Assembly: GCA_039707465.1 (NCBI GenBank)
Contig: CM077647.1
Location: 178,517,276-178,581,275 of the forward strand
Direction of reading: 5' to 3'
Length of the DNA: 64,000 nt
DNA from: Rhabdophis nuchalis
Lineage: Eukaryota; Chordata; Lepidosauria; Squamata; Natricidae
In this document: in pieces, positions 1 through 10,000 of the stretch
Numbering within the stretch: position 1 is the stretch's first letter
Layout of the letters: each line of letters starts with the position of its first letter
Position numbers and translations under genes: made by a program
The notes under the pieces: generated by a model
The model's database searches: none
Told to the model about the DNA's origin: nothing
What the model saw: only the letters and a program-made list of their open reading frames with translations

Positions 1-529
1 CTTCAGAAAGCCGCCTTCTAATGCTCCTTTGCATTAAATCAATACCCCCCCCCGCCTCCCCCAGGGATCCTCTCCAGGCAACTCACGGTCCTCGTGGAGG
101 AAAGCATATTTAAAAGCCAGCATTTTTTTCTGCAAAACCTCGAGGGCTCCCAGAGGATGGGAAACTCAGCAAAAAGTGTTTACCCAAAGCCGCCCTCTTA
201 TCTGTCGCTGGAGCTCCTTGATCCAGGGCTTCTGGGGAGAATTAAAATGCCCTTGACATGTGGCACACTTGAAGCGGGAAAACATTTTCACGGGCAAAGG
301 AGGGGGATTTGCAGCTGGTTTACTTCCGCCCGGCCCTTTCTCTCCCTCTTCTGAACCTCCTTTTCCTGCCGCCCAAGAATAGGAACATGGATAGAATAAT
401 AAGGCAGGGAAGGGGTCTCGGAAGGTCATCTAGTCCAACCCCTTGCCCGGGGCAGGAGATCCTCAATGGAGGACAACTAGCAACAACAAGCAGCAACATA
501 CCATTAGATTTAGATTTATTTGATTTATA
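1..529. other. SLC7A8 intron 1, no gene seen
   Basis: No exon or convincing frame. A short CR1-tail-like stretch (AGGTCATCTAGTCCAACCCC) is at about 420-445. Otherwise unremarkable. Confidence 0.5.
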
Positions 530-1190
530 AGCCGCAACCTATCTCCCCGAAGGGACTCAGGGCGGTGATAATAGGATTATTAGCTTATTACTTACTTTAC
601 TTACTTTATTAGATTTATAGACCGCTCCTTTTCCCAGAAGGGACTCGGGGCGGTGCACAGGAAATTAAAAACACATAAACATAACAATTGACAACATTTA
701 AAACCAGATTAAATTATTATCCCTGTGCTAAAATTTATAAAATCATTCAAACTACAGTGATCCCTCGTTTTTCGCGGTTAATGGGGACCAGAACCTTCCG
801 CGAAAGCTGAAAAACCGCGAAGTAGGATTCGCCCCTAGGAATTTTCGTGCATGCTTTCGCAGGGGCACAGCGCTTAGGCGGCATTATAAGGGCTTACTGT
901 AATTAATAAAAAAAAGTTAAAGTATCGCTTAAACAAAACAAGTTACCGCCAACACAACATTAAAATACAGTGTCGCACCGGAAACCAATCACGCGCTTTT
1001 ATGAGAGCCGATAAATCCACTCGTACAGTATTTTTGAAAAACCCGCGAAGCAGTGAAGCCGCAAAACATGAAGCCGCGAAAAACGAGGGATCACTGTATT
1101 TCCCTTAAAAGCCAATTAAAACAATTTCGCTTCAGACCATAGGCATTGACAGCCGATAACAATTATAGGCACCTACAATAAGATCAATTT
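530..1190 (-). mobile_element. L2-like LINE 3' end, interrupted by the MITE
   Basis: Minus-strand 3' tails with the GGACTCGGGGCGGTGCACAG block at about 600-660 and a partial related copy at 530-570. It continues after the MITE with AAAGCCAATTAAAACAATTT, matching the copy at 26320-27340. Confidence 0.65.
755..1096. mobile_element. Non-autonomous Tc1/mariner-like MITE (342 bp, TA duplication)
   Basis: Terminal inverted repeats of about 22 bases (CAGTGATCCCTCGTTTTTCG at the left, its complement at 1074-1096) are flanked by TA on both sides (753-754 and 1097-1098). No transposase frame. It interrupts the 3' end of an L2-like LINE, whose sequence resumes after it. Confidence 0.85.
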
Positions 1191-1889
1191 ATAATACATG
1201 TTGTAGTTAATGAGATACATTTACTCATCTATGGATGAAAAGTTACGAACGTAAGATAGGATGCAAATAAATTTAAGGTGGTATGAGATACTATTGAAGA
1301 ACTACAATTATGAGTCACATTAAGAGTCATGGAAAAATGATAGATTAGTACTGGTTGATCATGGGAATTGTTATATTTATGAGGCAGGGCATTGGCATAA
1401 AGTGAGACCTGGTTGTTAAGAGTGAAATGATGTGGGGTCAGACTAGGTGATTTTGTCATTTTTACTTTTATGCTTTTTAAGGTGCAGAAAGCATTTTTGA
1501 TACAGGAAACGCCGAACCGCAGAAGCTTCACCTGCTCGAGTTAGAGGCTGGTTAGCCAAAACAGGATGTTTGTGGTTTTCTTTTTGATGACGATTATTTA
1601 ACCAATCGAAAACTAGCCGTGATGAAAGTTGATTGTAAGAATAATGTAAAGCCTTGTATTTCCTTGTGGAAGGGGCTCAGAATGCTTGGATGCTAGCCTG
1701 GACTAGCTTTCTGACCTATGGCAGCCATAATAAACGTTTCCTGCTGTTGAGAAGTCCAAGGCCCGATGTCTTTATTCTGCAACATTTAGATGATTAATAA
1801 TTAATTAATCGCTTAAGATAGTTATAGAATGTTGTTGGGAAATTATTAATGAGTTAATAACTACTTATTATTAGATAAAGTAGAAAATT
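1191..1889. other. SLC7A8 intron 1, AT-rich, nothing recognised
   Basis: AT-rich DNA with no supported exon, repeat family or regulatory motif. The 100-codon minus-strand frame here looks like chance. Confidence 0.5.
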
Positions 1890-3016
1890 GTGGGTTAGAC
1901 AGCACCACCACCAAATGGATTCGCAACTGGCTGACCAACCGCACTCAACGTGTAGTCCTCAATGGAACTGCATCTACATGGAAGGAAGTATGCAGTGGAG
2001 TCCCCCAAGGCTCTGTTTTAGGCCCAGTACTCTTTAACATCTTCATCAACGATTTGGATGAGGGGATAAATGGGGAACTCATCAAATTTGCAGACGACAC
2101 CAAGCTGGCAGGAATAGCCAACACTCCAGAAGATAGGCTTAAGATACAGAAGGATCTAGACAAACTTGAACATTGGGCACTATCTAATAAAATGAAATTC
2201 AATTGTGAAAAAAGTAAGGTCCTACATTTAGGCAAGAAAAACAAAATGCACAGGTACAGTATAGGTGGTACCTTGCTCAATAGTAGCAACTGTGAGAGGG
2301 ATCTTGGAATTCTAGTGGACAACCATTTAAATATGAGCCAGCCGTGTGCAGCAGCTGCCAAAAAAGCCAACACAGTTCTAGGCTGCATAAACAGAGGGAT
2401 AGAATCTAGATCACGTGAAGTGTTAATTCCACTGTATAGTGCCTTGGTAAGGCCACACTTGGAATACTGCATACAGTTTTGGTTGCCACGATGTAGAAAA
2501 GACGTGGAGACTCTGGAAAGAGTGCAGAGAAGAGCAACCAAGATGATTAGGGGACTGGAGACTAAGACATATGAAGAACGGCTGCAGGAGCTGGGTATGT
2601 CTAGCTTGATGAAGAGAAGGACCAGGGGAGACATGATAGCAGTGTTCCGATATCTCAGAGGGTGCCACAAAGAAGAGGGAGTCAAACTATTCTCCAAGGC
2701 ACCTGGGGGTAGGACAAGAAGCAACGGGTGGAAACTAATCAAGGAGAGAAGCAACTTAGAACTAAGGAGAAATTTCCTGACAGTCAGAACAATTAACCTC
2801 TGGAACAGCTTGCCTCCAGAAGTTGTGAATGCCCCAACCCTGGAAGTCTTTAAGAAGATGTTAGATAGCCATTTGTCTGAAATGGTATAAGGTTCCTGCC
2901 CACGCAGGGGGTTGGACTAGAAGACCTACAAGGTCCCTTCCAACTCTGCTATTGTATTGTATTGTATTGTATTGTATTGTATTGTATTGTATTGTATTGT
3001 ATTGTATTGTATTGTA
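1890..3016 (+). mobile_element. CR1 LINE, 5'-truncated, with reverse transcriptase end and (ATTGT)n tail
   Basis: The translated sequence runs through SGVPQGSVLGPVLFNIFIND and the catalytic FADDTK motif, then the CR1 C-terminal region ([41 protein letters not shown]). An open frame of 278 codons survives at 2054-2890. The 3'UTR block GGGGGTTGGACTAGAAGACC precedes an (ATTGT)n tail from 2950 to 3016. The upstream RT and endonuclease are missing, so it is not autonomous. Confidence 0.93.
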
Positions 3017-3085
3017 TTATAACTACGAGTCCCTTCGGGGAGAGGGGGCGGTTTATAAATATAATAAATTATTATTATTATTATA
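3017..3085 (+). mobile_element. L2-like LINE 3' terminus
   Basis: GAGTCCCTTCGGGGAGAGGG followed by GGTTTATAAATATAATAAATTATTATT matches the L2-like tails at 4680-4745 and 53960-54010. Confidence 0.55.
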
Positions 3086-3745
3086 AAACTCAAGATTGTT
3101 TTATATTTATATTGGCATGATGGGAGTAAATAAGGGTTTAATTAATAGCTAGCCAGGCTTTAAAGAGACTCTCAAAGAAGAAATAGATTGATGTGAAAAT
3201 ATCGGATAAGAACTGTGGGATATTGATATTAAGGTACATGATACATTTTTAGATCTAAAATTTATAAAATGAGATGACTCATGAACAATAATTATTTCAG
3301 AGATGCCCAGAATTTATGAATGCCCGGTCTTTTAAAGGACATTTTTTAGAATCCTTTTTAAATCTTTGTTGGTTTTTTCTATTTATAAATAGAATTATTA
3401 TTTTATTTTTCAAATTTATACCCCGCCCTTCTCCTTGCAAGGACCCACGCCATTGCATAGTCATACTTTATATAAAAGGAACTAGTAAGATTAGGGTCGT
3501 GATAGAAGAATTGCAATAATAATTGATAGGAAAAATAAGTGGTAACTTTAGAAGAAACTTATAGAAACTTGTGATACATTGATACAGTCTTAAAAATGGA
3601 TAACCTGTAATGAAAGATGGCTTTGTGATGGGTTTTCTTTTTCTGTGAAGTTTGTATTATTTGTGCTTATGTTAAAAAATTAAAAAATTTTAATTTTAAT
3701 AATTTAATTAAAAAAAAGAAAAGAAACAAACCATCTTCTCCTTTT
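3086..3745. other. SLC7A8 intron 1, AT-rich spacer
   Basis: No gene. A weak LINE-tail fragment (TATACCCCGCCCTTCTCCTTG) is at about 3417-3440. The remainder shows nothing I recognise. Confidence 0.45.
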
Positions 3746-3774
3746 TCCAGCTGGCTCGGCCGCCCAAGAACAGA

Positions 3775-4340
3775 ACGTAGAATAATAAGGTTGCAAGGGA
3801 CTGGGGAGGTCATCTAGTCCAACCCCTTGCCCCCGGGGGGAGGGGGGATCCTCACCCATTCCAATAGGGGGGCGGGGGGAAACTTGAGAGCAGGGTTCCG
3901 ACATCTCAGGGGCTGCCCACAAAGAAGGGGTGAAATTATTTCTCCAAAGAACCAGAAGGCAGGTCGAGAAAGCAATGGAGGGAAACTAATGGAGGAGAGA
4001 AGCAACCTGGAACGAAGGAGACGTTTCTTGACAGAACCTGGATGGGGTCAACGCTGGAGGTTTTTTTTTAAGAAGGGAACGGACAGCCATTTGTCTGAAA
4101 TGGTATCGGGTTTCCTGCTGGAGCAGGGGGCTGGACTAGAAGACCTCCAAGGTCCCTTCCGACTCTGATATTCTGCTAACTGCCATGAATCAGTGGAACA
4201 ACTTTCCTCCAGCGGTTGTGGGTGCTTCCAGAAGAGATCGGACAGCCATTTGTCTGAAACGATCGATAGAGCCTCCTGCTCGAGCAGGGGGTTGGACTAG
4301 AGGACCTCCAAGGTCCCTTCCAACTCCGGGATTCTATTCG
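3775..4340 (+). mobile_element. Degenerate CR1 3' ends, tandem fragments
   Basis: At least two CR1 3' ends follow each other. Each has GACAGCCATTTGTCTGAAA and GGACTAGA(A/G)GACCTCCAAGG. An inverted-sense tail fragment is at about 3780-3840. Frames are broken. Confidence 0.7.
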
Positions 4341-4384
4341 ATGCCTTTCCTGTCCCCTTTGAGGAGCAGATTTTAAAACAAGGG

Positions 4385-4745
4385 CAGCTTGGGATCAGAT
4401 GAACAGACGAACAAGAGTGGGAAGGGACCTTTGCAGGTCATCTAGTCCAACCCCCTGCCCCGCGCCTTCTGCCAAAAGGTAAAAACCTATTTGTTTCATC
4501 AGGCCGGCTTGGCCTAATCTACGCTTCTCGCCCCAGTCTGTTTTCTCAAATTGTTTACTGGGTTTTAACGGGTGGTAATTTTAATGCTTTTTTAAAATTT
4601 TGTACAGGGTAGTTTAATTCGTTTTTAAATTTGTGTGTATTGTATGTTTTTAGTCGGTTTTTAACTTTCCTGTACACCGCCCCGAGTCCCTTCGGGGAGA
4701 GGGGGCGGTTTATAAATATAATAAATTATTATTATTATTATTATT
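4385..4745 (+). mobile_element. L2-like LINE 3' end with (ATT)n tail
   Basis: A CR1/SINE-type tail at 4415-4465 is followed by the L2-like 3' region from CATCAGGCCGGCTTGGCCTA (about 4498), then ACCGCCCCGAGTCCCTTCGG and (ATT)n at 4725-4745. Confidence 0.65.
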
Positions 4746-4848
4746 AAAGCAGGAGAGCTCACGTCTGCCCTCTACTGAGGATTGAACTCACAACCTCCTG
4801 ATGGGGAGGCGAGAGGTCCACCTCTAGGCCACCACACTTTTAGATGGG
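4746..4848 (-). mobile_element. tRNA-derived SINE fragment
   Basis: On the minus strand: GTGGCCTAGAGGTGGACCTC (A-box-like) and AGGAGGTTGTGAGTTCAATC (B-box-like). It matches the fuller copy at 6829-6972 but lacks the CR1-like tail. Confidence 0.65.
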
Positions 4849-5390
4849 CCCCATTTCTGGCCAGATCCTACTTGCAAGAAGCAAGAAAGGGCCTGGATAT
4901 CGCTCAAGATAACATCTGGAAAGGGAGCCATATTGATTGGGGGTCGCTGGCAGGATAGGCCAGTGGGCCAGGGTTGTGGCCCGCCAGTGGCCAGCAGAGC
5001 GGACAGCAGATTCGGTCAGTGAAGAGGGTTGAGGAAGAACCTGGGCCAGTCCTGGAGTCTGAGGAAGGAGGCCGAGTGGGGGCCAAGGCCGTCCGACAGT
5101 TATCAGCTGACATGCGGGCGGCAGAAGAACAGCTGGAGCCCGTTCCCAGTGTGCGCGTGCGCAGACCTGCCCGACAAGAAGGGAACGGCTAAAGGACAGG
5201 GGTCGACTCGGGAGTAAGGCCACAGGCAGCCGAGGAACGCCCCCCCCTCCCAGAGGAAATAAAAGAGGCAGCGCCTGGGGAGTGGAGTTTGAAGGAGGCC
5301 ATCCGTTTGCTTCCTTGGTTCGGGACTCTCCGAGACTCCTTGCCAAGTTTGGCAGATATTAGGGAGGGGGGTTTGTTCAGGAGAGGAGAG
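4845..5390 (+). repeat. Unclassified interspersed repeat (family shared with 62239-62810)
   Basis: Shares long similarity with 62239-62640: AGATTCGG(T/C)CAGTGA near the start, GCAGAAGAACAGCTGGAGCC, TGCGCAGA, CTCCCAGAGGAAATAAAAGA, and TTCGGGACTCTCCGAGACTC. It contains an AATAAA within GAGGAAATAAAAGAG. Both copies read EEQLEPVP-VR-RR-AR in the same frame, so they may come from an element with a coding 3' end, or be LTR-like. I do not recognise the family. Confidence 0.6.
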
Positions 5391-5726
5391 GGGAGGCCAA
5401 GCGGGAAGCAAAGGGTGCTTCGGTGATCAAACACCCCCCCCCCTCCTCATCCTTCCGACCCGCCACTTCATGTTTGTTTTAACGGTCTCCTGGCACCTGC
5501 TGAACAAAGCCATCTGGAAAGAGACAAACATGCCCGAGCGGCTGGCGTTCCCGGGCGTCATCGGGGTGGAAGACAAACTCTGCAGACAGGCGGGCGGGCA
5601 GGCGGGCAAGGGAGGTGTTTCTCTGGGCCTTCGGACTGGCAAGCTTCCCCTTCCAGCTCCTTGAGCTTTGGCAGGACGTTTTCCTGCCTCAAGGCATGAG
5701 CCAGGTACATCTAGGTTTGATGGAAA

Positions 5727-6548
5727 GCAGGACTCCCTGGTGATAGCAGCGTTCCGATATCTCAGGGGCTGCCCGAAAGAAGAAGGAGTCAAGCTATTCT
5801 CCAAAGCAGCAGCAGCCACCAACTTGGCAGACCGCGAGAAAATTAGGGTGGCGCTCCGAAGAATAAAGAGGGATCTTGGAATCCTAGTGGACAACCATTT
5901 AAATATGAGCCAGCCGTGTGCAGCAGCTGCCAAAAAAGCCAACACAGTTCTAGGCTGCATCAACAGAGGGAGAGAATCTAGATCACGGGAAGTGTTAATG
6001 CCACTGTATAGTGCCTTGGTAAGGCCACACTTGGAATACCGCATACAGTTTTGGTCGCCACGATGTAGAAAAGACGTGGAGACTCTGGAAAGAGTGCAGA
6101 GAAGAGCAACCAAGATGATTAGGGGACTGGAGACTAAAACATATGAAGAACGGTTGCAGGAGCTGGGTATGTCTAGTTTGATGAAGAGAAGGACCAGGGG
6201 AGACATGGTAGCAGTGTTCCGATATCTCAGAGGGTGCCACAAAGAAGAGGGAGTCAAACTTTTCTCCAAGGCACCTGGGGGCAGGACAAGAAGCAATGGG
6301 TGGAAACTAATCAAGGAGAGAAGCAACTTAGAACTAAGGAGAAATTTCCTGACAGTTAGAACAATTAACCTCTGGAACAGCTTGCCTCCAGAAGTTGTGA
6401 ATGCCCCAACCCTGGAAGCCTTTAAAAAGATGTTAGATAGCCATTTGTCTGAAATGGGATAAGGTTCCTGCCCACGCAGGGGGTTGGACTAGAAGACCTA
6501 CAAGGTCCCTTCCAACTCTGCTATTGTATTATTGTATTGTATTGTAAA
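5727..6548 (+). mobile_element. CR1 LINE, two fused 3' fragments
   Basis: A short downstream CR1 piece (5735-5810) is followed by a longer copy from 5868 (GAGGGATCTTGGAATCCTAG) to the tail at about 6545. It is nearly identical to the copy at 2295-2950, including [15 protein letters not shown] and [16 protein letters not shown] 264-codon open frame spans both pieces. Confidence 0.9.
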
Positions 6549-6828
6549 TTATTTGCGATTTTTTTAATATTGCCCGAAATGCTATTTTTTTTTTTTTTTT
6601 TTTTAAATCATATCAGTGGTCCGCAGGATTTAAAATAATGGATTTAATTTTTTTAACATTATTTTAAAAAATAATGAATTTAAGATCGGGGACCCCTCTT
6701 GCAAAGCCCCTGAGGGCAGGACGAGAAGCAATGGGTGGAAATTAACGAAGGAGAGAAGCAGCTGAGAACTGAGGAGATGTGTCTTTAAAAGGGAGAACAA
6801 TTCATCGGTGGAGCGACAGCATCTGCGG
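6549..6828 (+). mobile_element. Degenerate CR1 remnant
   Basis: A T-run (6587-6604) and AT-rich DNA precede a CR1 3' fragment at about 6710-6800 (GGACGAGAAGCAATGGGTGG). Confidence 0.5.
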
Positions 6829-6972
6829 CTGTGGCCTAGAGATGGCGCTCTCGCCTCACAAGCAGGAGGTTGTGAGTTCTATCCTAGGTAGGGGGTAGAT
6901 GTTAGGGTCTCCTGCTTGGGCATGGGGGTTGGACTAGATGACCTGCAAGGTCCCTTCCAACTCTGTTCATCT
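6829..6972 (+). mobile_element. tRNA-derived SINE with CR1-like 3' tail
   Basis: The head has GTGGCCTAGAGATGGCGCTC (A-box-like) and GGAGGTTGTGAGTTCTATCC (B-box-like). The tail GGGGTTGGACTAGATGACCT GCAAGGTCCCTTCCAACTC matches the 3' end of the CR1 LINEs here. Sharing a LINE 3' end is how tRNA SINEs recruit LINE machinery. Confidence 0.75.
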
Positions 6973-7470
6973 GTTTAAAACGAACACTGGAGAACTTTAA
7001 GATGTTTGGATAACCGCTTTGTCTGAAGTGTCGGAGGGTTTCCTGCGTAAAGCAGGGGGTTGGACTAGAGGACCTCCAAGGTCCCTTTCCAACTCTTGCG
7101 ATTCGATTCGATTCTAATCTAATCTGTATTCAATTAAAGGTCTTGCGCCATGTTTATGGTCTGTTCCAGCAGAGGAAGGGAGCTGCATTTTAAGCAGATG
7201 TTTGGATAACCGTTTGTCTGAAGCGGTGTTGGGTTTCCTGCCTAAAGCAGGGGGTTGGACTAGATGACCTCCAAGCTCCCTTCCAACTGGGTTAATCTGT
7301 TAAAAAAAAAAACCTTGTGAATGCTCCAACACTGGAGGAATTTAAGGAGACGTTTGGATAACCGTTTAGTCTGAAGCTGCGTAGGGTGCCCTGCCTAAAG
7401 CAGGGGGTTGGACTAGAGGACCTCCAAGGTCCCTTTCCAACTCTTGCGATTCGATTCGATTTGATTCGAA
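6973..7470 (+). mobile_element. Three degenerate CR1-tail units in tandem
   Basis: GATGTTTGGATAACCG-type sequence followed by AAAGCAGGGGGTTGGACTAG occurs at about 7000-7100, 7195-7290 and 7340-7440. ATTCGATTCGATT runs follow the first and third. The spacing suggests local duplication of one CR1 or SINE tail. Confidence 0.6.
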
Positions 7471-7802
7471 TCTAATCTGTATTCAATTAAAGGCCTTGCG
7501 CCATGTTTGTGGCCTGTTCCAGCAGGGGAAGGGAGCTGCCTTTGGCAACGGGGCAGTTGTTAACGTTTTCGGAGAAATTTCGTCAAGCTGTGATATGCGA
7601 TCCCTCCTACGGCTCACAGCTGTCGGCTTGTTTGTGGCGAGGGGATCTTTCCGGGTTGGGAGGGTGATCCTGCCAAGCGGCCCTCCGGGCACGGGAAAAC
7701 ACCGATCCTCCTGTCTAGGGTAGGGCTGCCAGTAAGCCCCAGTTGAGTGGATCTCAAACTAAGGCACCCAGGGAAAGTGCAGTAGGCCAGGAATCCAGGT
7801 TC

Positions 7803-7830
7803 CTCTCTCTCTCTCTCTCTCTTTCTCTCG

Positions 7831-7912
<82 letters not shown>

Positions 7913-8244
7913 GTGTGTTTTTCTGTCTCTCTTTCTCTCTCTCATCCCCCACTCTCTCTCACTCATTCACTCTCTGTCTCTCTTTCTCTCTGTGTCTCTT
8001 TCTCTCTCCCCCCCCTCTCTCTCACTCACTCTCTGTCTCTCTTTCTCTGTCTCTTTCTCTCTGTCTGTTTTTCTGTCTCTTTCTCTCTGTGTCTCTTTCT
8101 CTCCCCCCCCTCTCTCACTCATTCACTCTCTGTCTCTCTTTCTCTCTGTCTGTTTTTCTGTGTCTTTCTCTCTGTGTCTCTTTCTCTGTGTCTCTTTCTC
8201 TCTCTCTCTCCCTCTCTCTCTCTTTGTCTGTCTTTCTCTCTCTT

Positions 8245-8279
<35 letters not shown>

Positions 8280-9515
8280 GTCTGTTTTTCTGTGTCTTTC
8301 TCTCTGTGTCTCTTTCTCTGTGTCTGTTTCTCTCCCTCTCTCCCTCTCTCTCTCTTTGTCTGTCTTTCTCTCTCTTTCTATCTCTGTCTCTCTGTCTCTG
8401 TCTCTCTCTGTCTGTCTTTCTGTGCCTCTCCCTGTCTCTCTCTCTGTCTCTCTGTGTATGTCTTTCTATCTGTGTGTGTGTGTGTGTGTCTTTCTCTCTC
8501 TGTCTTTCTGTGTCTCTGTCTCTCTGTGTATGTCTATCTGTGTCTATCTCTCTCTCTCTTTCTTTTTCTGTCTCTCTCTGTCTGTCTCTCTCTCTCTTTC
8601 TGTCTATCTGTGTCTCTCTGTCTCTGTCTCTCTCTTTCCCTTTCTCTCTCTGTCTCTCTCTCTTTGTCTGTCTTTCTGTGCCTCTCTTTTTCAGTCTCTC
8701 TCTGACTCTCTCTCTGTCTCTCCCTGTCTTTCTGTGCCTGTCTCTGTCCCTATCTCTCTATCTGTGTCTCTCTGTCTCTGTGTCTCTCTGTCTTTCTGTG
8801 CCTCTCTGTCTCTGTCTCTCTCTCTGTGTCTCTCTGTCTCTCTCTCTCCCTTTGTCTCTCTCTATCTCTGTCTGTCTCTGTCTCTCTCTGTCTTTCTGTG
8901 CCTCTCTTTCTCAGTCTTTCTCTGACTCTCTCTCTCTCTGTCTCTCCCTATCTTTCTGTGCCTCTCTCTGTCTCTGTCTCTGTCTCTCTATCTGTGTCTC
9001 TCTGTCTCTGTCTCTCTCTCTGTCTCTCCCTTTGTCTCTCTCTATCTCTGTCTCTGTCTCTCTCTGTCTTTCTGTGCCTCTCTCTGTCTCTGATTCCCTA
9101 TCTGTGTCTCTCTGTCTCTCTCTCTCTCTCTATCTCTCTGTCTCTCTCTGTCTTTCTGTGCCTCTCTTTCTCAGTCTCTCTCTGCCTCTCTCTGTCTTTC
9201 TGTGCCTCTCTCTGTCTCCGTCTCTCTGTCTCCCTTTGTCTCTCTCTTTCTCTATCTCTCTGTCTCTGTCTCTCTGTCTTTCTGTGCCTCCCTTTCTCGG
9301 TCTCTCTCTGACTATCTCTCTCTCTGTCTCTCCCTGTCTTTCTGTGCCTCTCTTTCTCAGTCTCTCTCTGCCTCTCTCTGTCTTTCTCTTTGTCTCTCTA
9401 TGTCTCTCCCTGTCTTTCTCTGCCTCTCTTTCTCTCTCTGTTTCTCTCTCTCTCTGTCTCTCCCTGTCTTTCTGTGCCTCTGTCTGTCTGTCTCTTTCTC
9501 TCTCTCTCTCTCTCT
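7803..9515 (+). repeat. CT/TGTC-rich microsatellite field, 1.7 kb, in SLC7A8 intron 1
   Basis: Almost pure TCTC with TGTC, TTTC and occasional CCCC or GTGCC interruptions. Later parts repeat TGTCTTTCTGTGCCTCTC blocks. Long open frames (up to 541 codons of Leu/Ser) result only from the lack of stops in CT repeats. Confidence 0.97.
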
Positions 9516-9870
9516 CCAAGGCCAAAGTAAGCCAATAGATTACCAGGCACCGTGAGGTGAGCTTTGGAAGGAAAAAGCTGACTTTGGCCAGATCGATGAT
9601 GCTGGCACACCGAGACGCTATAAATCAAAAGGAAGAGGGAGAGAATGGCAGGGGCCAAAACTGAGCAGGAGGACAAAAAACATTTTTTTAAATAAAATAA
9701 AATAAAATAAAGCAGAATTGGAGGTTGAAAACCGCCTTCCCAAATCAAAAAAAAAAAAAGCCAAGGAAATTGGATCCCGGATGGCACCTTCCTAGGGCTA
9801 AGATCAGAAAAGAACACGGTCCAGTTCAAGACACCCCCCCCTTCCTCCCGAGACCCCCCCTTCTCCTACT
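9516..9870. other. SLC7A8 intron 1, unique sequence next to exon 1
   Basis: Single-copy DNA with an (AAAAT)n run (about 9690-9710) and an A-run (9750-9760). No exon seen other than SLC7A8 exon 1 immediately after it. Confidence 0.5.
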
Positions 9871-9873
9871 CAC

Positions 9874-10000
9874 CCACGATAATGCCACAGGCGCTCAGCA
9901 AGCCGATTTCCTTCTTGAGCGCCACTCCGCCGCCGTCGCCGCCTTCCGCTTTTTCGGGGGGCTTCTCGGGGCCCCCTCGCCGACGGGCGCCGTCCTCCAT
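9874..10000 (-). CDS. SLC7A8: SLC7A8 (LAT2) first coding exon, partial gene
   Basis: Read on the minus strand, the ATG at 10000-9998 opens 42 codons plus one base and ends at a strong donor (GTGAGT, 9873-9868). The peptide starts [20 protein letters not shown], continues with a Gly/Asp-rich stretch, and ends [17 protein letters not shown]. That last block is the start of transmembrane segment 1 in the light subunit of the LAT amino-acid exchangers, and the MEEGAR-type start with the acidic/Gly linker is specific to LAT2. The family product pairs with SLC3A2 and exchanges neutral amino acids at the plasma membrane. The split-codon phase (final G, then a Gly/Asn continuation) fits the known protein. 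I found no second exon in 1-9873, so intron 1 exceeds 9.8 kb. Gene order with RNF212B and HOMEZ supports the assignment. A perfect CArG box lies five bases before the ATG. Confidence 0.93.

Noticed and set aside
2054..2890. Possible host gene of 278 codons
   Set aside because: It is the C-terminal part of a CR1 reverse transcriptase, repeated elsewhere in the window.
6829..6972. tRNA gene
   Set aside because: A- and B-box-like motifs belong to a SINE with a CR1 tail; no cloverleaf is formed.
7913..9538. Leu/Ser frame of 541 codons in SLC7A8 intron 1
   Set aside because: Pure microsatellite artefact.
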